This document shows positions 20,148 to 33,051 of a stretch of 64,000 bases of DNA, one piece after another. The translations under genes were made by a program, and so were the position numbers. The stretch lies in NCBI GenBank assembly GCA_032622095.1, contig CP136064.1, positions 177,212,247-177,276,246 of the forward strand, given 5' to 3'. The notes beneath the pieces were generated by a model that did no database searches, was not told the origin of the DNA, and saw only the letters and a program-made list of their open reading frames with translations. The stretch comes from Siphonodentalium dalli (Eukaryota; Mollusca; Scaphopoda; Gadilida; Siphonodentaliidae). The first letter of the stretch is position 1, and the number at the start of each line of letters is the position of its first letter.

Positions 20148-21164
20148 CACACCGTGTGCGATTTTTACGGCCGTTTTCTGTTGTCCATAGCGGTTGAAAG
20201 CGCGCGATTTTTATATTCACATGCACCGAAAGCGACTGAATCGCTTCGTTGCGCGCGATAGTCATGGTAGATAACCGTTTGAGTGCATCATATTTGGTCA
20301 CCGAAATTGTCTCGGAGATTCATACATTTGTCGTTACATTGTTGGGACTGTTGGGAAAATAAACCAAAATAATTGCGCATTAATTAGTTTCAACCATTAT
20401 CACAGGTACTCTTTTGGGTCAAAATTATAACTGGTATGGAATTCTCAAAACTAAAAATAGTTTTGAATTGCAAGACATATCACAAATTCAATGTATATGG
20501 AAATAATAAACGGATTTTGCTCTACATGTATGGGTTATTCAAACTCATTTTATTGTCAAATATAATATGTCAAGTGGGATATTGCAAGGACTTCCTGAAT
20601 TTTCACAAATCAATTGCGTTCAATTGAATTTCATTCTATAATTCCAGTTTGTGTTTTTTTTATCGGGGGGGGGGGGGGTGACAGTTCATTTTATTAAAAA
20701 AATGTGAGTAAAGTGGCTTCACAAGCTTGGTCTGCCTATTCGGAATGGAATTGGGACCAAAAACTAACCAGACGATCCTGTTATTCCGCCAGGCATTTTC
20801 TCCTCTCTGTTTTATTCTTGTTCTCTTTCGACTTCGTGTCATACAGACACGCACAACGTTGCACTTCGGTTATCTGCCTGCATGTCGCTAAAGTCCTCCA
20901 TCATCTTTATTATCGCGGCGACAAATGAATGTGTCGTCTTCAAATAGGACTAATACGCACGGATAACCATCCTAATTGACACCGACCCAATTATCACGAT
21001 GGTTTGCCACAAAGCGAGAACACGACGAAGCATAAAATCACTGCTGTGACCGCGTCGTAGCTAGCGATACGGTCGTTTTCTGTGTGAATATAACAATCGC
21101 GCGCCTTGAACAGTTACGGACGACATAAAACGGCCGTAAAAATCGCGCGGTCGCGCCCGGTGTG
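20148..21164. mobile_element. GC-ended terminal-inverted-repeat element, ~1.0 kb
   Basis: Left end CACACCGTGTGCGATTTTTACGGCCGTTTT; right end, inverted, with AAAACGGCCGTAAAAATCGCGCGG and closing CGGTGTG at 21164. An inner CGCGCGAT-type block is also mirrored (about 20200 and 21098). The interior has a G-run at 20667-20679 and short frames only, with no transposase, so it is non-autonomous. No target-site duplication was resolved. Confidence 0.7.
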
Positions 21165-22159
21165 ACCTTTGGATACGAAGTCAAATTGGTCACATTGTGT
21201 ACCCCTTGTGCCAATATATTGCCTTTCTCTGTACACCCTTTATAGTCGTTCAATATGTTTGTATACGTGGGGTCTCTATACTGCATGGTTGGGCGTTCTC
21301 CAAATGTGGTCTTACCATCCCTTTGTACATTTTTCCAAGTGTATCCTCATCTAAATATGTTGATGCCTGTTGATGTCCCCCATAACTGATTGCCCATTAT
21401 CAAAACAAAATTATGCAACCTGGACTGGAGTTGCATCAGGAATCTCAAACTACCCTATGATTTTGAAACTTATAATGGGGAAACAATATTTGATTCCGGC
21501 TAACTCAAATTTCAAGAGTGCACGAAAGAGTGCAGGGCTTCTTTTTTTTTTACATATTTGATCTAAATATTTAGAAAATTAAGTAGTCTTATACACGCCT
21601 CACCATACATCACATTTAAATGTTTCTGGCGAACAAAAACGTCCCACTGTGCAATCGTTTATAAACCACTTATTCTCCGAAGACCAAACTCTGCTTCTCG
21701 GAAGTTATTTCTGAAAGTTTATCACCTGTGTCCAAACAAAGATGGATCCCAAGAGTTCAGAAATATATTACTCGATTACTTTTTTAGATTTTGGTGTATT
21801 TTTGAAACACAAGCAGGGTCCTTGCGTGGACTAATTCAAACTGGCAGCTTCAGACACTAGTCACACTACAAACATACTGACGCTATCAACGATTCACTCG
21901 ATAGTTGGGCAAAAAGGGTCGACATCTTATTAAATGGTGTATCATACATGTAGGTGTGCGCAAGCCTAATTCTAAGAGAACAATCGGGTATCGCTGCTTT
22001 CAACAACTGGGAGCTATATTTACTTTAATAGCTCAAAATCTAGAGGCTGTTCAACTAATGATTCCCCGAATAATCCAACGATCATTCCACCAATCGCTTC
22101 TTTGATTCGCCGATAGTCTGCATATATCGCAACTCTATTACTCTAAATGGCGAAATTCC
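21165..22159. other. No recognised feature
   Basis: Unassigned AT-rich DNA. It contains short frames (21169-21354, 21370-21561, 21905-22105) without recognisable motifs. Confidence 0.3.
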
Positions 22160-24820
22160 GGCCGTGTGAGTAAATCGGCGCCACGATTAGATCTATTGCC
22201 TTTGGTCTACAGTTTGGTCGATCAACATCCCAACATGTTGTGAGGCCGGGGGTTGGGCGTGTTGGGAATTAGTCTTTTCATGTTTTGCCCAACTGTACAT
22301 ATATTAGACTCCTTTGACAACAATTATTATGCTCTATGTGCCTGCATATGCATGGCTTGTATTAGACTCCTTTGAAAACAATTATGTTCTATGTGTGTGC
22401 GTATGCATGGCTTACTATAGCCCTGGGTGGTTTACTCTAGTCAGCGGTGTACCAACCATTGCTAAAACATCCTTCAACCGAGGGCTAATTTTAGAACTAT
22501 GGTGAAGTGGCAGCTTACCAACGTTTACCATGTTTTGCGGTAGAAATGTTACTATGCTGAAGATCTTCTATATACTAACTGAACTATAGTTTTACTATGT
22601 GGCGTGTATATTATATATAGTGTTGTGGCACTATCTTGCAGACCGCATGAAGCAACTCTTGCCATTTTTGACGATTAATTGATTTGATTGATTGATTTTT
22701 TATTTGTACAATAACAAATGAGATAACAACACACGTATGAACGTTGGTTGTCTTCCTGCTGCCACTGAATGCTATATAAACATAAGGATGGCGATATATT
22801 CAAGGTTCCATTCCTCTAGATAGTAATTACGGCACCAATATATATAATAAAGTCTATTTCTGGGAAGGCCACTAGCTTTGTGGCGCTAAATAGTTTACTA
22901 TAAGCAGAGTCGACACAATTCCATAGGTTATAACATTATCCAAAAAAATTTGTTCTGTCAATTTAATTGTCCCTCAAGTATTCCACTAAATAACATTAGA
23001 GCATAATCCCATTGTTGCAATCGTTCCCTGATTTTTGGTAAAGCACACCAATTCCCAAGGCTGGCGAAGTAATAGATCACTGATTATCCCATTGCTAGGC
23101 ACACGCAACTCATAACAGACAAATCGCGCGGACGCTTCAAAGTGGGACCAGTCCGTGTTGTTTCGGACATATTTATTCACATTCATCGGCGATCAGTTCA
23201 TGTTAATCACGTTGTTGGCGTATTATCCCATTGTTAGGCACACGCAACTCATAGCAGACAAATAGAGCGGACGCTTCAAAGTGGGACCAGTCCGTGTTGT
23301 TTCGAACATATCTATTCACATTCATCGGCGATCAGTTCATGCTAATCACGTTGATGGGCGTGGCTAATCGGCTATTGTGTCCAATCGCGGCCAGCGCACG
23401 GATTGTGCGTCGTGGTCAAAACACGCTCAACGGCACATTTCCAGTTGATTGAATTATGTGGGATCAATTGTGCTCTTAGTCGGTCAGAGCACGCGAATAG
23501 TTCTTTACCAGAATAAATCTCGTCTTCGATTGATTCTAGTAAAGAACAATTCTTGTGCTCTAACCATTACTTAATTCTAATTCTAGACTTGACTGATTAT
23601 TTTTCCAAACGCAAACGTGTGTTATGCATTATGGTGCTTATCGAGCAATTAATATACGAACAGCGGTCATAAAAGTAATTGTCTGATGTTATGTGACCAA
23701 ACGTTTACATGATATGCAGCAGGTAGATGTGAAAGGAGGATAAGATATAAATAAAAGTTTAATATTGTTATATCATCTGCAATAAATGCACGAAAACCCC
23801 ATTCAAATACGATATGATGGAATGTTCGAAAAGTTCATGCTAAAACAAAGGTTCACACTGCTTATGTGCATGTTGTTTCGGTGCACTCAAAGAAAGAATG
23901 GAAAAGTGCATGCTGGAAAAAAGTTGATGATTAAACATGCTAGCAATAGATGCATGATAAATAATAGTACATGCGTGTTAATGATGTTACCATAACAATA
24001 ATATAACTACTGCCAGTACTATCCCCATGTGGGCCCGGTGAAGAATAAGTCTACCACCCACTGCGATGGGTAAGAATTCCCCAACGTTGCCCCTGTGTGG
24101 TGTATGAGTCGTGGCTGCACTAAGGCGACTGTGTGGCGTGAGACATCGACCTGTGGGTACGACATATAGCTCCCTGTTCACTTCGATCATATATTTCTTC
24201 CAAGACGGGTGGTTGAAATGACCCGGCTCAGTCAATCGGCTGTAGCCTCTTATGTGTTTCAGATCAAATTTTTGAATTTGTTGTATTGTTGTTTTCTCTT
24301 GTTTGCAGTGTTGTTTCTTCTTGATTCGTGTATTTTGTTTCTGTCGTCGTATGTTTCTTTGCATTTCGTCTTGATCCCTGTGGGCAGACCCTGTTTGTCG
24401 TGATGTGTGGTGTAGGAGTCGTGGTAGTACTAAGGCAACTGTATCACGTGAGACATCGACCTGTGGGTACGACTTATAGTTCCCTGTTCACTTCGATCCT
24501 ATGTCTCTTCCATGACGGGTGGTTGAAATGACCCGGCTCAGTCAATCGGCTATAGCCTCTTCTGTGTTTCATATCAAATTGTTGAATATGTTGTATTGTT
24601 TTTTTCTGTCTCTAGTTTGCAGTGCTGTTTCTTCTTGAATCTTGTATTTTATTTCTGTTGTCGTATGTTTCTTTTCCTCTCGTCTTGATTGTTGAATCGA
24701 GTATGTTGTTCACACATGATTCACTGTAAATGTAGTCCAAGTCTTCTTGTACTAAAACCAGCTAAGATATTGGGATGGCGATTTGCTGTTTTTAGTCCAA
24801 GCCCGCTTGCATACCAATCC
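22160..24820 (+). repeat. 2,661 bp tandem duplication, unit 1
   Basis: The unit starts GGCCGTGTGAGTAAATCGGC and ends at CATACCAATCC. It is followed directly by unit 2, with only a handful of substitutions between them (for example near 22373, 22670, 23264, 23549, 24303). It holds internal smaller repeats: a 68 bp tandem near 22305-22420, a 137 bp tandem near 23085-23360, and two diverged copies of a 300 bp block (24100-24400, 24405-24700). The open frames in it, including a 125-codon minus-strand frame at 23987-24364, have no recognised domain. Confidence 0.95.
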
Positions 24821-27481
24821 GGCCGTGTGAGTAAATCGGCGCCACGATTAGATCTATTGCCTTTGGTCTACAGTTTGGTCGATCAACATCCCAACATGTT
24901 GTGAGGCCGGGGGTTGGGCGTGTTGGGAATTAGTCTTTTCATGTTTTGCCCAACTGTACATATATTAGACTCCTTTGACAACAATTATTATGCTCTATGT
25001 GCCTGCATATGCATGGCTTGTATTAGACTCCTTTGACAACAATTATGTTCTATGTGTGTGCGTATGCATGGCTTACTATAGCCCTGGGTGGTTTACTCTA
25101 GTCAGCGGTGTACCAACCATTGCTAAAACATCCTTCAACCGAGGGCTAATTTTAGAACTATGGTGAAGTGGCAGCTTACCAACGTTTACCATGTTTTGCG
25201 GTAGAAATGTTACTATGCTGAAGATCTTCTATATACTAACTGAACTATAGTTTTACTATGTGGCGTGTATATTATATATAGTGTTGTGGCACTATCTTGC
25301 AGACCGCATGAAGCAACTCTTGCCATTATTGACGATTAATTGATTTGATTGATTGATTTTTTATTTGTACAATAACAAATGAGATAACAACACACGTATG
25401 AACGTTGGTTGTCTTCCTGCTGCCACTGAATGCTATATAAACATAAGGATGGCGATATATTCAAGGTTCCATTCCTCTAGATAGTAATTACGGCACCAAT
25501 ATATATAATAAAGTCTATTTCTGGGAAGGCCACTAGCTTTGTGGCGCTAAATAGTTTACTATAAGCAGAGTCGACACAATTCCATAGGTTATAACATTAT
25601 CCAAAAAAATTTGTTCTGTCAATTTAATTGTCCCTCAAGTATTCCACTAAATAACATTAGAGCATAATCCCATTGTTGCAATCGTTCCCTGATTTTTGGT
25701 AAAGCACACCAATTCCCAAGGCTGGCGAAGTAATAGATCACTGATTATCCCATTGCTAGGCACACGCAACTCATAACAGACAAATCGCGCGGACGCTTCA
25801 AAGTGGGACCAGTCCGTGTTGTTTCGGACATATTTATTCACATTCATCGGCGATCAGTTCATGTTAATCACGTTGTTGGCGTATTATCCCATTGTTAGGC
25901 ACACGCAACTCATAGCAGACAAATCGAGCGGACGCTTCAAAGTGGGACCAGTCCGTGTTGTTTCGAACATATCTATTCACATTCATCGGCGATCAGTTCA
26001 TGCTAATCACGTTGATGGGCGTGGCTAATCGGCTATTGTGTCCAATCGCGGCCAGCGCACGGATTGTGCGTCGTGGTCAAAACACGCTCAACGGCACATT
26101 TCCAGTTGATTGAATTATGTGGGATCAATTGTGCTCTTAGTCGGTCAGAGCACGCGAATAGTTCTTTACCAGAATAAATCTCGTCTTCGATTGATTCTAG
26201 TAAAGAACAATTATTGTGCTCTAACCATTACTTAATTCTAATTCTAGACTTGACTGATTATTTTTCCAAACGCAAACGTGTGTTATGCATTATGGTGCTT
26301 ATCGAGCAATTAATATACGAACAGCGGTCATAAAAGTAATTGTCTGATGTTATGTGACCAAACGTTTACATGATATGCAGCAGGTAGATGTGAAAGGAGG
26401 ATAAGATATAAATAAAAGTTTAATATTGTTATATCATCTGCAATAAATGCACGAAAACCCCATTCAAATACGATATGATGGAATGTTCGAAAAGTTCATG
26501 CTAAAACAAAGGTTCACACTGCTTATGTGCATGTTGTTTCGGTGCACTCAAAGAAAGAATGGAAAAGTGCATGCTGGAAAAAAGTTGATGATTAAACATG
26601 CTAGCAATAGATGCATGATAAATAATAGTACATGCGTGTTAATGATGTTACCATAACAATAATATAACTACTGCCAGTACTATCCCCATGTGGGCCCGGT
26701 GAAGAATAAGTCTACCACCCACTGCGATGGGTAAGAATTCCCCAACGTTGCCCCTGTGTGGTGTATGAGTCGTGGCTGCACTAAGGCGACTGTGTGGCGT
26801 GAGACATCGACCTGTGGGTACGACATATAGCTCCCTGTTCACTTCGATCATATATTTCTTCCAAGACGGGTGGTTGAAATGACCCGGCTCAGTCAATCGG
26901 CTGTAGCCTCTTATGTGTTTCAGATCAAATTTTTGAATTTGTTGTATTGTTGTTTTCTCTTGTCTGCAGTGTTGTTTCTTCTTGATTCGTGTATTTTGTT
27001 TCTGTCGTCGTATGTTTCTTTGCATTTCGTCTTGATCCCTGTGGGCAGACCCTGTTTGTCGTGATGTGTGGTGTAGGAGTCGTGGTAGTACTAAGGCAAC
27101 TGTATCACGTGAGACATCGACCTGTGGGTACGACTTATAGTTCCCTGTTCACTTCGATCCTATGTCTCTTCCATGACGGGTGGTTGAAATGACCCGGCTC
27201 AGTCAATCGGCTATAGCCTCTTCTGTGTTTCATATCAAATTGTTGAATATGTTGTATTGTTTTTTTCTGTCTCTAGTTTGCAGTGCTGTTTCTTCTTGAA
27301 TCTTGTATTTTATTTCTGTTGTCGTATGTTTCTTTTCCTCTCGTCTTGATTGTTGAATCGAGTATGTTGTTCACACATGATTCACTGTAAATGTAGTCCA
27401 AGTCTTCTTGTACTAAAACCAGCTAAGATATTGGGATGGCGATTTGCTGTTTTTAGTCCAAGCCCGCTTGCATACCAATCC
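24821..27481 (+). repeat. 2,661 bp tandem duplication, unit 2
   Basis: Same content as unit 1 at an exact offset of 2,661 bases. The TCC trinucleotide stands at both outer boundaries and at the junction, which suggests a microhomology or slippage-type origin. The very low divergence means either a very recent event or an assembly artefact from two haplotypes placed in series. Confidence 0.95.
27387..27470 (+). repeat. Inverted-repeat partner of 28664-28750
   Basis: TAGTCCAAGTCTTCTTGTAC through AGATATTGGGATGG recurs in reverse complement at 28664-28750. The two copies flank about 1.2 kb without a recognised gene. The same block also occurs at the end of tandem unit 1. Confidence 0.65.
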
Positions 27482-29870
27482 TATCACACGAGTTACGCCC
27501 ACGATCTGTGGCGGGAATCTGTGGTGTATTTTACTCGATTTACCTAATGAATCAATACATGATGCTATATACATCGGAAAGAGAGACATCTTATGGTCAT
27601 AATGGTGTATAATAATCTAACTTTCATGTTAAATTACGCATAGAATATTCCGGTTGATTGTCACCAACATCGCTGTTTTTTTCTGTTTGTTTACTTAACT
27701 GAAAGCCGAACTCAGGTTCCGAAGAACTTCGGCATTGTCCGGTGTTTGTTCTGAGTATTCTAGTTTCCGTTTCTATATATAGCGCGGGGTTTTCCGAACA
27801 AAATAGCGAAACCCGATCGCCGCAAAGTCCAGTTTCCAATGTGCTTTGAGAACAATTCCCGCACTAAAAACTTAATTACATAATGGAGGATCAGAAAGGT
27901 AGTTTTGTTGACAATTTTCGCAAGCAACTTGTCAAAATTGGAGCAAATTAGAACTCTTGTGTCTGACTTGCCATGCGTGTGATTTTCATCCATGTGCATT
28001 TTGACTTTTGTGTTGATAAAATAATCGGAGAACCGAATCACACAGTTTCGAAATATAGTTCTTCCGTTTTAGTGGGACTTTTCAAACTTAAGGTTAAAAA
28101 TTTATACAAATTTTGTTTGATTTTTTGTGTGCTTAACAGGAGCAGTATATTGCTCTGTTCGCTTAGTATATATCTTAAAGTCCACCAAATGTGGGAAATG
28201 TAGCACCATATTATTTATTCTAATGGTCGTTGTGTTTACACTGTTTTAAACTTTGAGAGGGTTGTAATTCCCCGTAATTTATTTAATGTATTACATTTAT
28301 ATCTTCAATGTTTAATTAATCTATTTATTTTTTATTTATTGACACACATAATTACGATTACAATGGAGAATTCATCGTAATTTGCGTGGTCAGTCGAAAA
28401 TCTACGGAATATTTTCAACGGAAAATGCCGAACACAGTTCGCGAGGTCAACTGAGTTCGCATACTTTTAAAAACATTGCGGTAAATGTCTCTTTTCGCAT
28501 TAAATTACCGCTTTCAATTCACAACTGATGTGGGTTTCAGATCAAATAGCATGTCTTCTGCGGAAAATATCCGTTTATTGTCGCAATTGTGATATTTTAT
28601 TTCATATAATTGTGGTTTTATTTGAGCGGGTCACAAACGCTTAAGTCGTGTCATAAGAATGCATGGGCCTGGAACTCGGACTAAAGACCGGCACCTCCAT
28701 CCCAATATCTTAGCCGGTTTTAGTACGAGAAGACTTGGACTATGTAAATGTAACAGGAAGCTGCTATATCCAGTGTCTAAAATAGTCGCTACGTCAGCTA
28801 TGTACAAATGTTCGGCCCGACCATATTTCGAATGGTAGGGATATGATAATATTTTATTTCACAATACATTATACATTATAATATAAGTCAATTTGTATAC
28901 GTATTGTGTAGGGTGTTGTGGCCTATGATGACCGTCTACCCGGCACCCCTGACTGACAGAATACAATCAATAATGGCTACATAAATAATTTAAATATTTC
29001 ACTATAATTTTCAGATTAGATTAATATTTAAATTGAATTTAGATATAGATATGGATTCCAGCGAATAAACAGATATGGTTTAGTTGTGTGGATAGAAATG
29101 GATATGAATGAATATGCAACGGTCAATTTTCTCAATAACAAGTTTTGGAGTATGTTGTGGCTGTATTTACTAAGGGGAATTAATAAAACTTTGCTCACAC
29201 ACTATATGAAGTCTGTTTAACAGTCGTTTAGAACAATAATCTTCTGTTCTTTAAAAATCGCCAGTTGTGAACAAACCCCAGCGCGCTAACTTATGAATAA
29301 TTCAATTAATGTATTATGTGTTTATAACTGTCACAGTTGAATTCCCTTAGTATATACAGTCAGGCATTGGACGTAATCCGCTGCTGCTGGGCTATCATCG
29401 TTTATTTCCTTTTCATATGGCAACTCAAACTATAAAAATATTGAACGCAGAAATGATGACTTGCGATACTGAGCTATATCGCCAGTATTAGGTTCTTATA
29501 GTTTTGATTTCAATGTCAAGGAAACCTCCCGTATTTGTCACTAATAAAACGCTTCGAAGGATTGATGGTTAAATTAAATATGTCAAGAAAAAAGCAGGTC
29601 TGGTCCACTAAGCTACTCTCTCCTAATTTAATACTAAAAGAAAATATGACGCTCTTTATGCAGTTAACGTATTTTGTACGAACTCCTGTGTTGGTTACTC
29701 TTCACAAGACATTGGATATAGACAGGGTTGTGCTGAGAACCCGTGACATGTCTGAGTTTGAGATATTTGCTAGGTTGGTTCCACATGGAGTCACAGATGT
29801 ACATAGAATGTCAAAACAATTGATGATAAGAATGTACTATTAAACAGCTATGTTTGGCTTTCAATCGGTC
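27482..29870. other. Unassigned DNA, two weak open frames
   Basis: Frames at 27973-28203 (+), 27760-28041 (-) and 29535-29843 (+, 102 codons) have no recognised motif. The last has a rather protein-like composition in its second half but no splice or domain support. 28220-28380 and 28860-29050 are strongly AT-rich. Confidence 0.25.
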
Positions 29871-29874
29871 TTAA

Positions 29875-30395
29875 AGGCACGGGCGGCGTTCGTTGCAGAA
29901 ATATTCATATTTGTTCAAATCGCCATCAACAGAAGGAATATTAAAAAATATATAGTTTTGTTCATATACTAAACATAATCAGCGCGTAAATAGTATATTG
30001 TCGTCAAGACGTACGATGGTGTACGTAAACAAGAGCCTGCTCGTGTTACAGAAGTTGTGCTTCTGTTTACATAACACAGCGCAATTCTATTGGTTAATCA
30101 CACAAAAATGATATAAACGCTCTTTATTATTTCCATATCAGAAAAACAGTAACAAAAAACGCTCTTTATGTTTACCATATCCGGATCTAAACAAACGCCA
30201 TGAAACGTAACGTTTTTTGCTTTTGTTTACATAACAAAGGGGAAAAAAGCTGACAATAACATACTGTTTATTCCATATTTCTTATTGGTATAAGAACAAA
30301 GTCTGTCTATATTTTACTATTCTTTCTGTTTATGGCGGTTTTTGACGGAGGTGAATATTTTAACAACATACCCACCGCCAACGCCGCCCGAATCT
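29875..30395. mobile_element. piggyBac-like MITE, 521 bp, full copy
   Basis: Flanked on both sides by TTAA (29871-29874 and 30396-30399), the target site of the piggyBac superfamily. The ends are inverted: AGGCACGGGCGGCGTT on the left and, inverted, AGATTCGGGCGGCGTT on the right. The interior repeats CGCTCTTTAT-GTTTACCATA motifs. It has no transposase frame. Partial copies lie at 42864-43110, 48985-49060 and 63460-63884, and the last also starts at TTAA. Confidence 0.8.
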
Positions 30396-30439
30396 TTAAG
30401 GTTTGCTATATGAACTAACACTAATTTTACATGTGTACA

Positions 30440-30960
30440 ATCCCTTTTGTGGTATTTTAAGTATCAAAATATGACCATGGCAAAGAAAATTACCAGAGCA
30501 AAGACATGATATGTGCAAGCTGTTCTTCTCATCCCAAGAACAAGGAATTGCTCACAACAAAACATGTTCAAACTGTCGAGGTGCACAATCAGCAATGATT
30601 AGGTCGTCTCCCGTTTGGGATTATGAATTGAAAGTACAGAAAATTTAAGCTAACAATGTTCATATCAAGGTGATATAGGAACATTGCTGGACTTCGACCG
30701 TGAGCTGGAAATCGAAGAATGGAATGCTTTGCTGCTAGCACTCATCTGTAGTGTCAACATAAGGTAGTCGGTATAGCAACTCAATTGGAAGAGACCGATA
30801 TTGATTCAGAACCTGCACTACAGGACATGGACACATCTACTAAAGTTAAGTCAGTTGCCACAAAGCAATCAACTTAGGTTGAGCATGTTGCTCAAAACAA
30901 TCGCCAAGTTCTCTCAAACATTTTTACTCTGAGAAACATGTTGATATCTGAGTACTTGTG
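30440..30960 (+). other. Possible decayed coding segment
   Basis: Plus-strand readings give short protein-like runs in changing frames (for example LLDFDRELEIEEWNALLLA at about 30683, and AHNKTCSNCRGAQSA at about 30553) between stops. No family recognised; it could be a mobile-element gene remnant. Confidence 0.25.
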
Positions 30961-31667
30961 GGTTGAATCTTCCAATTTCAATTCAATTCATTTATTTCTC
31001 ACTCCCTTAATAAAGGTATGGAGATAATTATATGTGTACAATATTTACATATATACATGTGTCAACATGGCTCATCTAGAACATAACAGTGTTATACGAA
31101 AAACATAGGATAAGATGTAATATCGCTATAACATACAAATTTATGATATCATTGAACCAACGGGTAATATACCTTCCTAATCTAATTTAAAAAATCCTTT
31201 ATAATGTGTTGTATCGATATACATAGCCGGCGATATAAATGTTTGTCTTTTGTATTCAGTAATTCGCTCAATACTCGGGAAAAATACTCGGGATTCACCG
31301 CTCGACGTTCCTGACCAGTTATGCGCTTAGTTCTCAAAATTAGTGTTTAAATGTTGCAATATTCATGAAGTGGAGAGGCTATTCTTTCGAATGGTGTATA
31401 ATATGGATTGTTTCATAGCGTAAAATGTGAGAAATATGAGATTCTATATCTGTTCCACATTCCTGTTACTCGAAATAGTCATTCTGTTACTCGGAAGTGG
31501 TCCATGTTCCTCTTTCCGTTCCTGTTACTCGAAGTAGTCAATCCCCATGATTATAACATTTGGTCTTTCAGTGAATTCCTTTTGGGTGAAAGACGACATT
31601 CCGTGTCATCCATCGGATCGTCAACGTGATTCATTGATAAAGTCTCGAGCCAGACTCATAACACATA
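30961..31667. other. AT-rich stretch with retroposon-like tail
   Basis: TTCAATTCAATTCATTTATT at about 30977 resembles the 3' tail of a retroposed element, but the body is not identifiable. 31468-31540 contains three spaced copies of GTTACTCG(A/G)A. Confidence 0.3.
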
Positions 31668-31929
31668 TAGTCCAGGATATATTGGTCGACCTCTGCACCC
31701 CCCCCCAGGACTCAACTTCACCCCACTAATTTTCTTCCTTAAGGTATCCTCTAATTTTTTTCACTTGTTAACAAGAAAAAAAAGTGGCCGCAGAGACTCC
31801 AGACAAGATGGCGTCCATTTTTAAAAAATGCACCATGTCTCTTTGATGGCCGTTATAGTAAAGATGATATCACATGCGGTCTTGTTTTCCGCTCGATTCG
31901 TTATGCTAATATACAACCCTTACAAATTA

Positions 31930-33000
31930 ACCAAAAATCCGACACCAGAATCCAATATGGCGGCCAAGATGGCCGCCGAAATGTGAAAATATGCTATTTT
32001 TCTGACATGTTACCACCTTTCGTTTGTCTCTGTGGGAAAATGTTGGCATTTTTGCGCCATGGTATACATTTATCATATAGAGGAGTCATTTGCGACCACA
32101 TGGGGACCATAATATACATTCATTACGGGATATTTTTATCCGATATCACGTTTTCCCAAATGCCGGTATAATAGGTCAAAGCCGAATCTACGTTAATAAC
32201 GCGATGTAATGTTTCGAATCAATGAATGTTATTGCTATTATAACAACACCCATGCATATATATGTGCAGGAGATACTCGAGCTAGGATTCATCTTATGCC
32301 TGAGTTGAGGAATATTTACCCAAATCCAAGATGGCGGCCAAAATGGCCACCAGAAATAAAACATCGCCGATTTTAACATCAGTGAGCATTATTGTCATGA
32401 AAACTCCACACCTGCTTACTATTGTGAGTTGGGAACACTTAGGCGAAGAACTTTCCTTGTATCATATCCAAATAAAAGTACCCCAAATCCAAAATGGCGC
32501 CCACAATGGCGGACATATTTTGAAAAATCACCGAAATTCCCTCATATTCACATCATTGGGCATTATTGTCGAGACAACTCACCCATGCTCACAGTTGAGT
32601 TGAAAATACTGAAGTGAAGTAATTACCTTACATCTCATGCAAGAAATTGATTTCCAAATCGTAGATGGCGTCCAAAATGGCGACCGAAATTTGAAAACAA
32701 GTCTACATTCCTTTACTTTCTTACGATGGGCGTTATTGTTTCGCGATTTCTATCCACCATTACATGTTGATATGGAATAGTGACATGAAGTATTCATTAG
32801 GGTTTGGCAATTGATACTCACAGCCAAGATCGCTGCTAAATTGGCGGCTATAAATTGAAAAGAAATCGATATTTTCACATATTAATTTCAACTTTTTGTC
32901 ATAGTATCGGTATGTATGGACGAAACTGTACATACACCATCTACTAGTTCAACTTGAATGTATCAAAACACATAACATAGCTCGTATCCTTCTGGAAAGA
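31930..33000 (+). repeat. Subterminal array with AAGATGGCSGCC cores (left arm)
   Basis: Diverged units of about 150-180 bases, each with a core such as GCCAAGATGGCCGCC (31964), CCAAGATGGCGGCC (32326), CCAAAATGGCGCCC (32490) and GTAGATGGCGTCC (32661), followed by a GGGCATTATTGTC-type phrase. The mirror array lies at about 35480-36470. Confidence 0.75.
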
Positions 33001-33051
33001 TGAAAACCACAATTAATATCGCGATGTGGCATTTCGAAATCCATTCTCCAC

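Noticed and set aside
23987-24364. 125-codon minus-strand frame (also at 26648-27025)
   Set aside because: It lies across two diverged copies of a 300 bp tandem block, has no recognisable domain, and is duplicated only because the 2,661 bp unit is.
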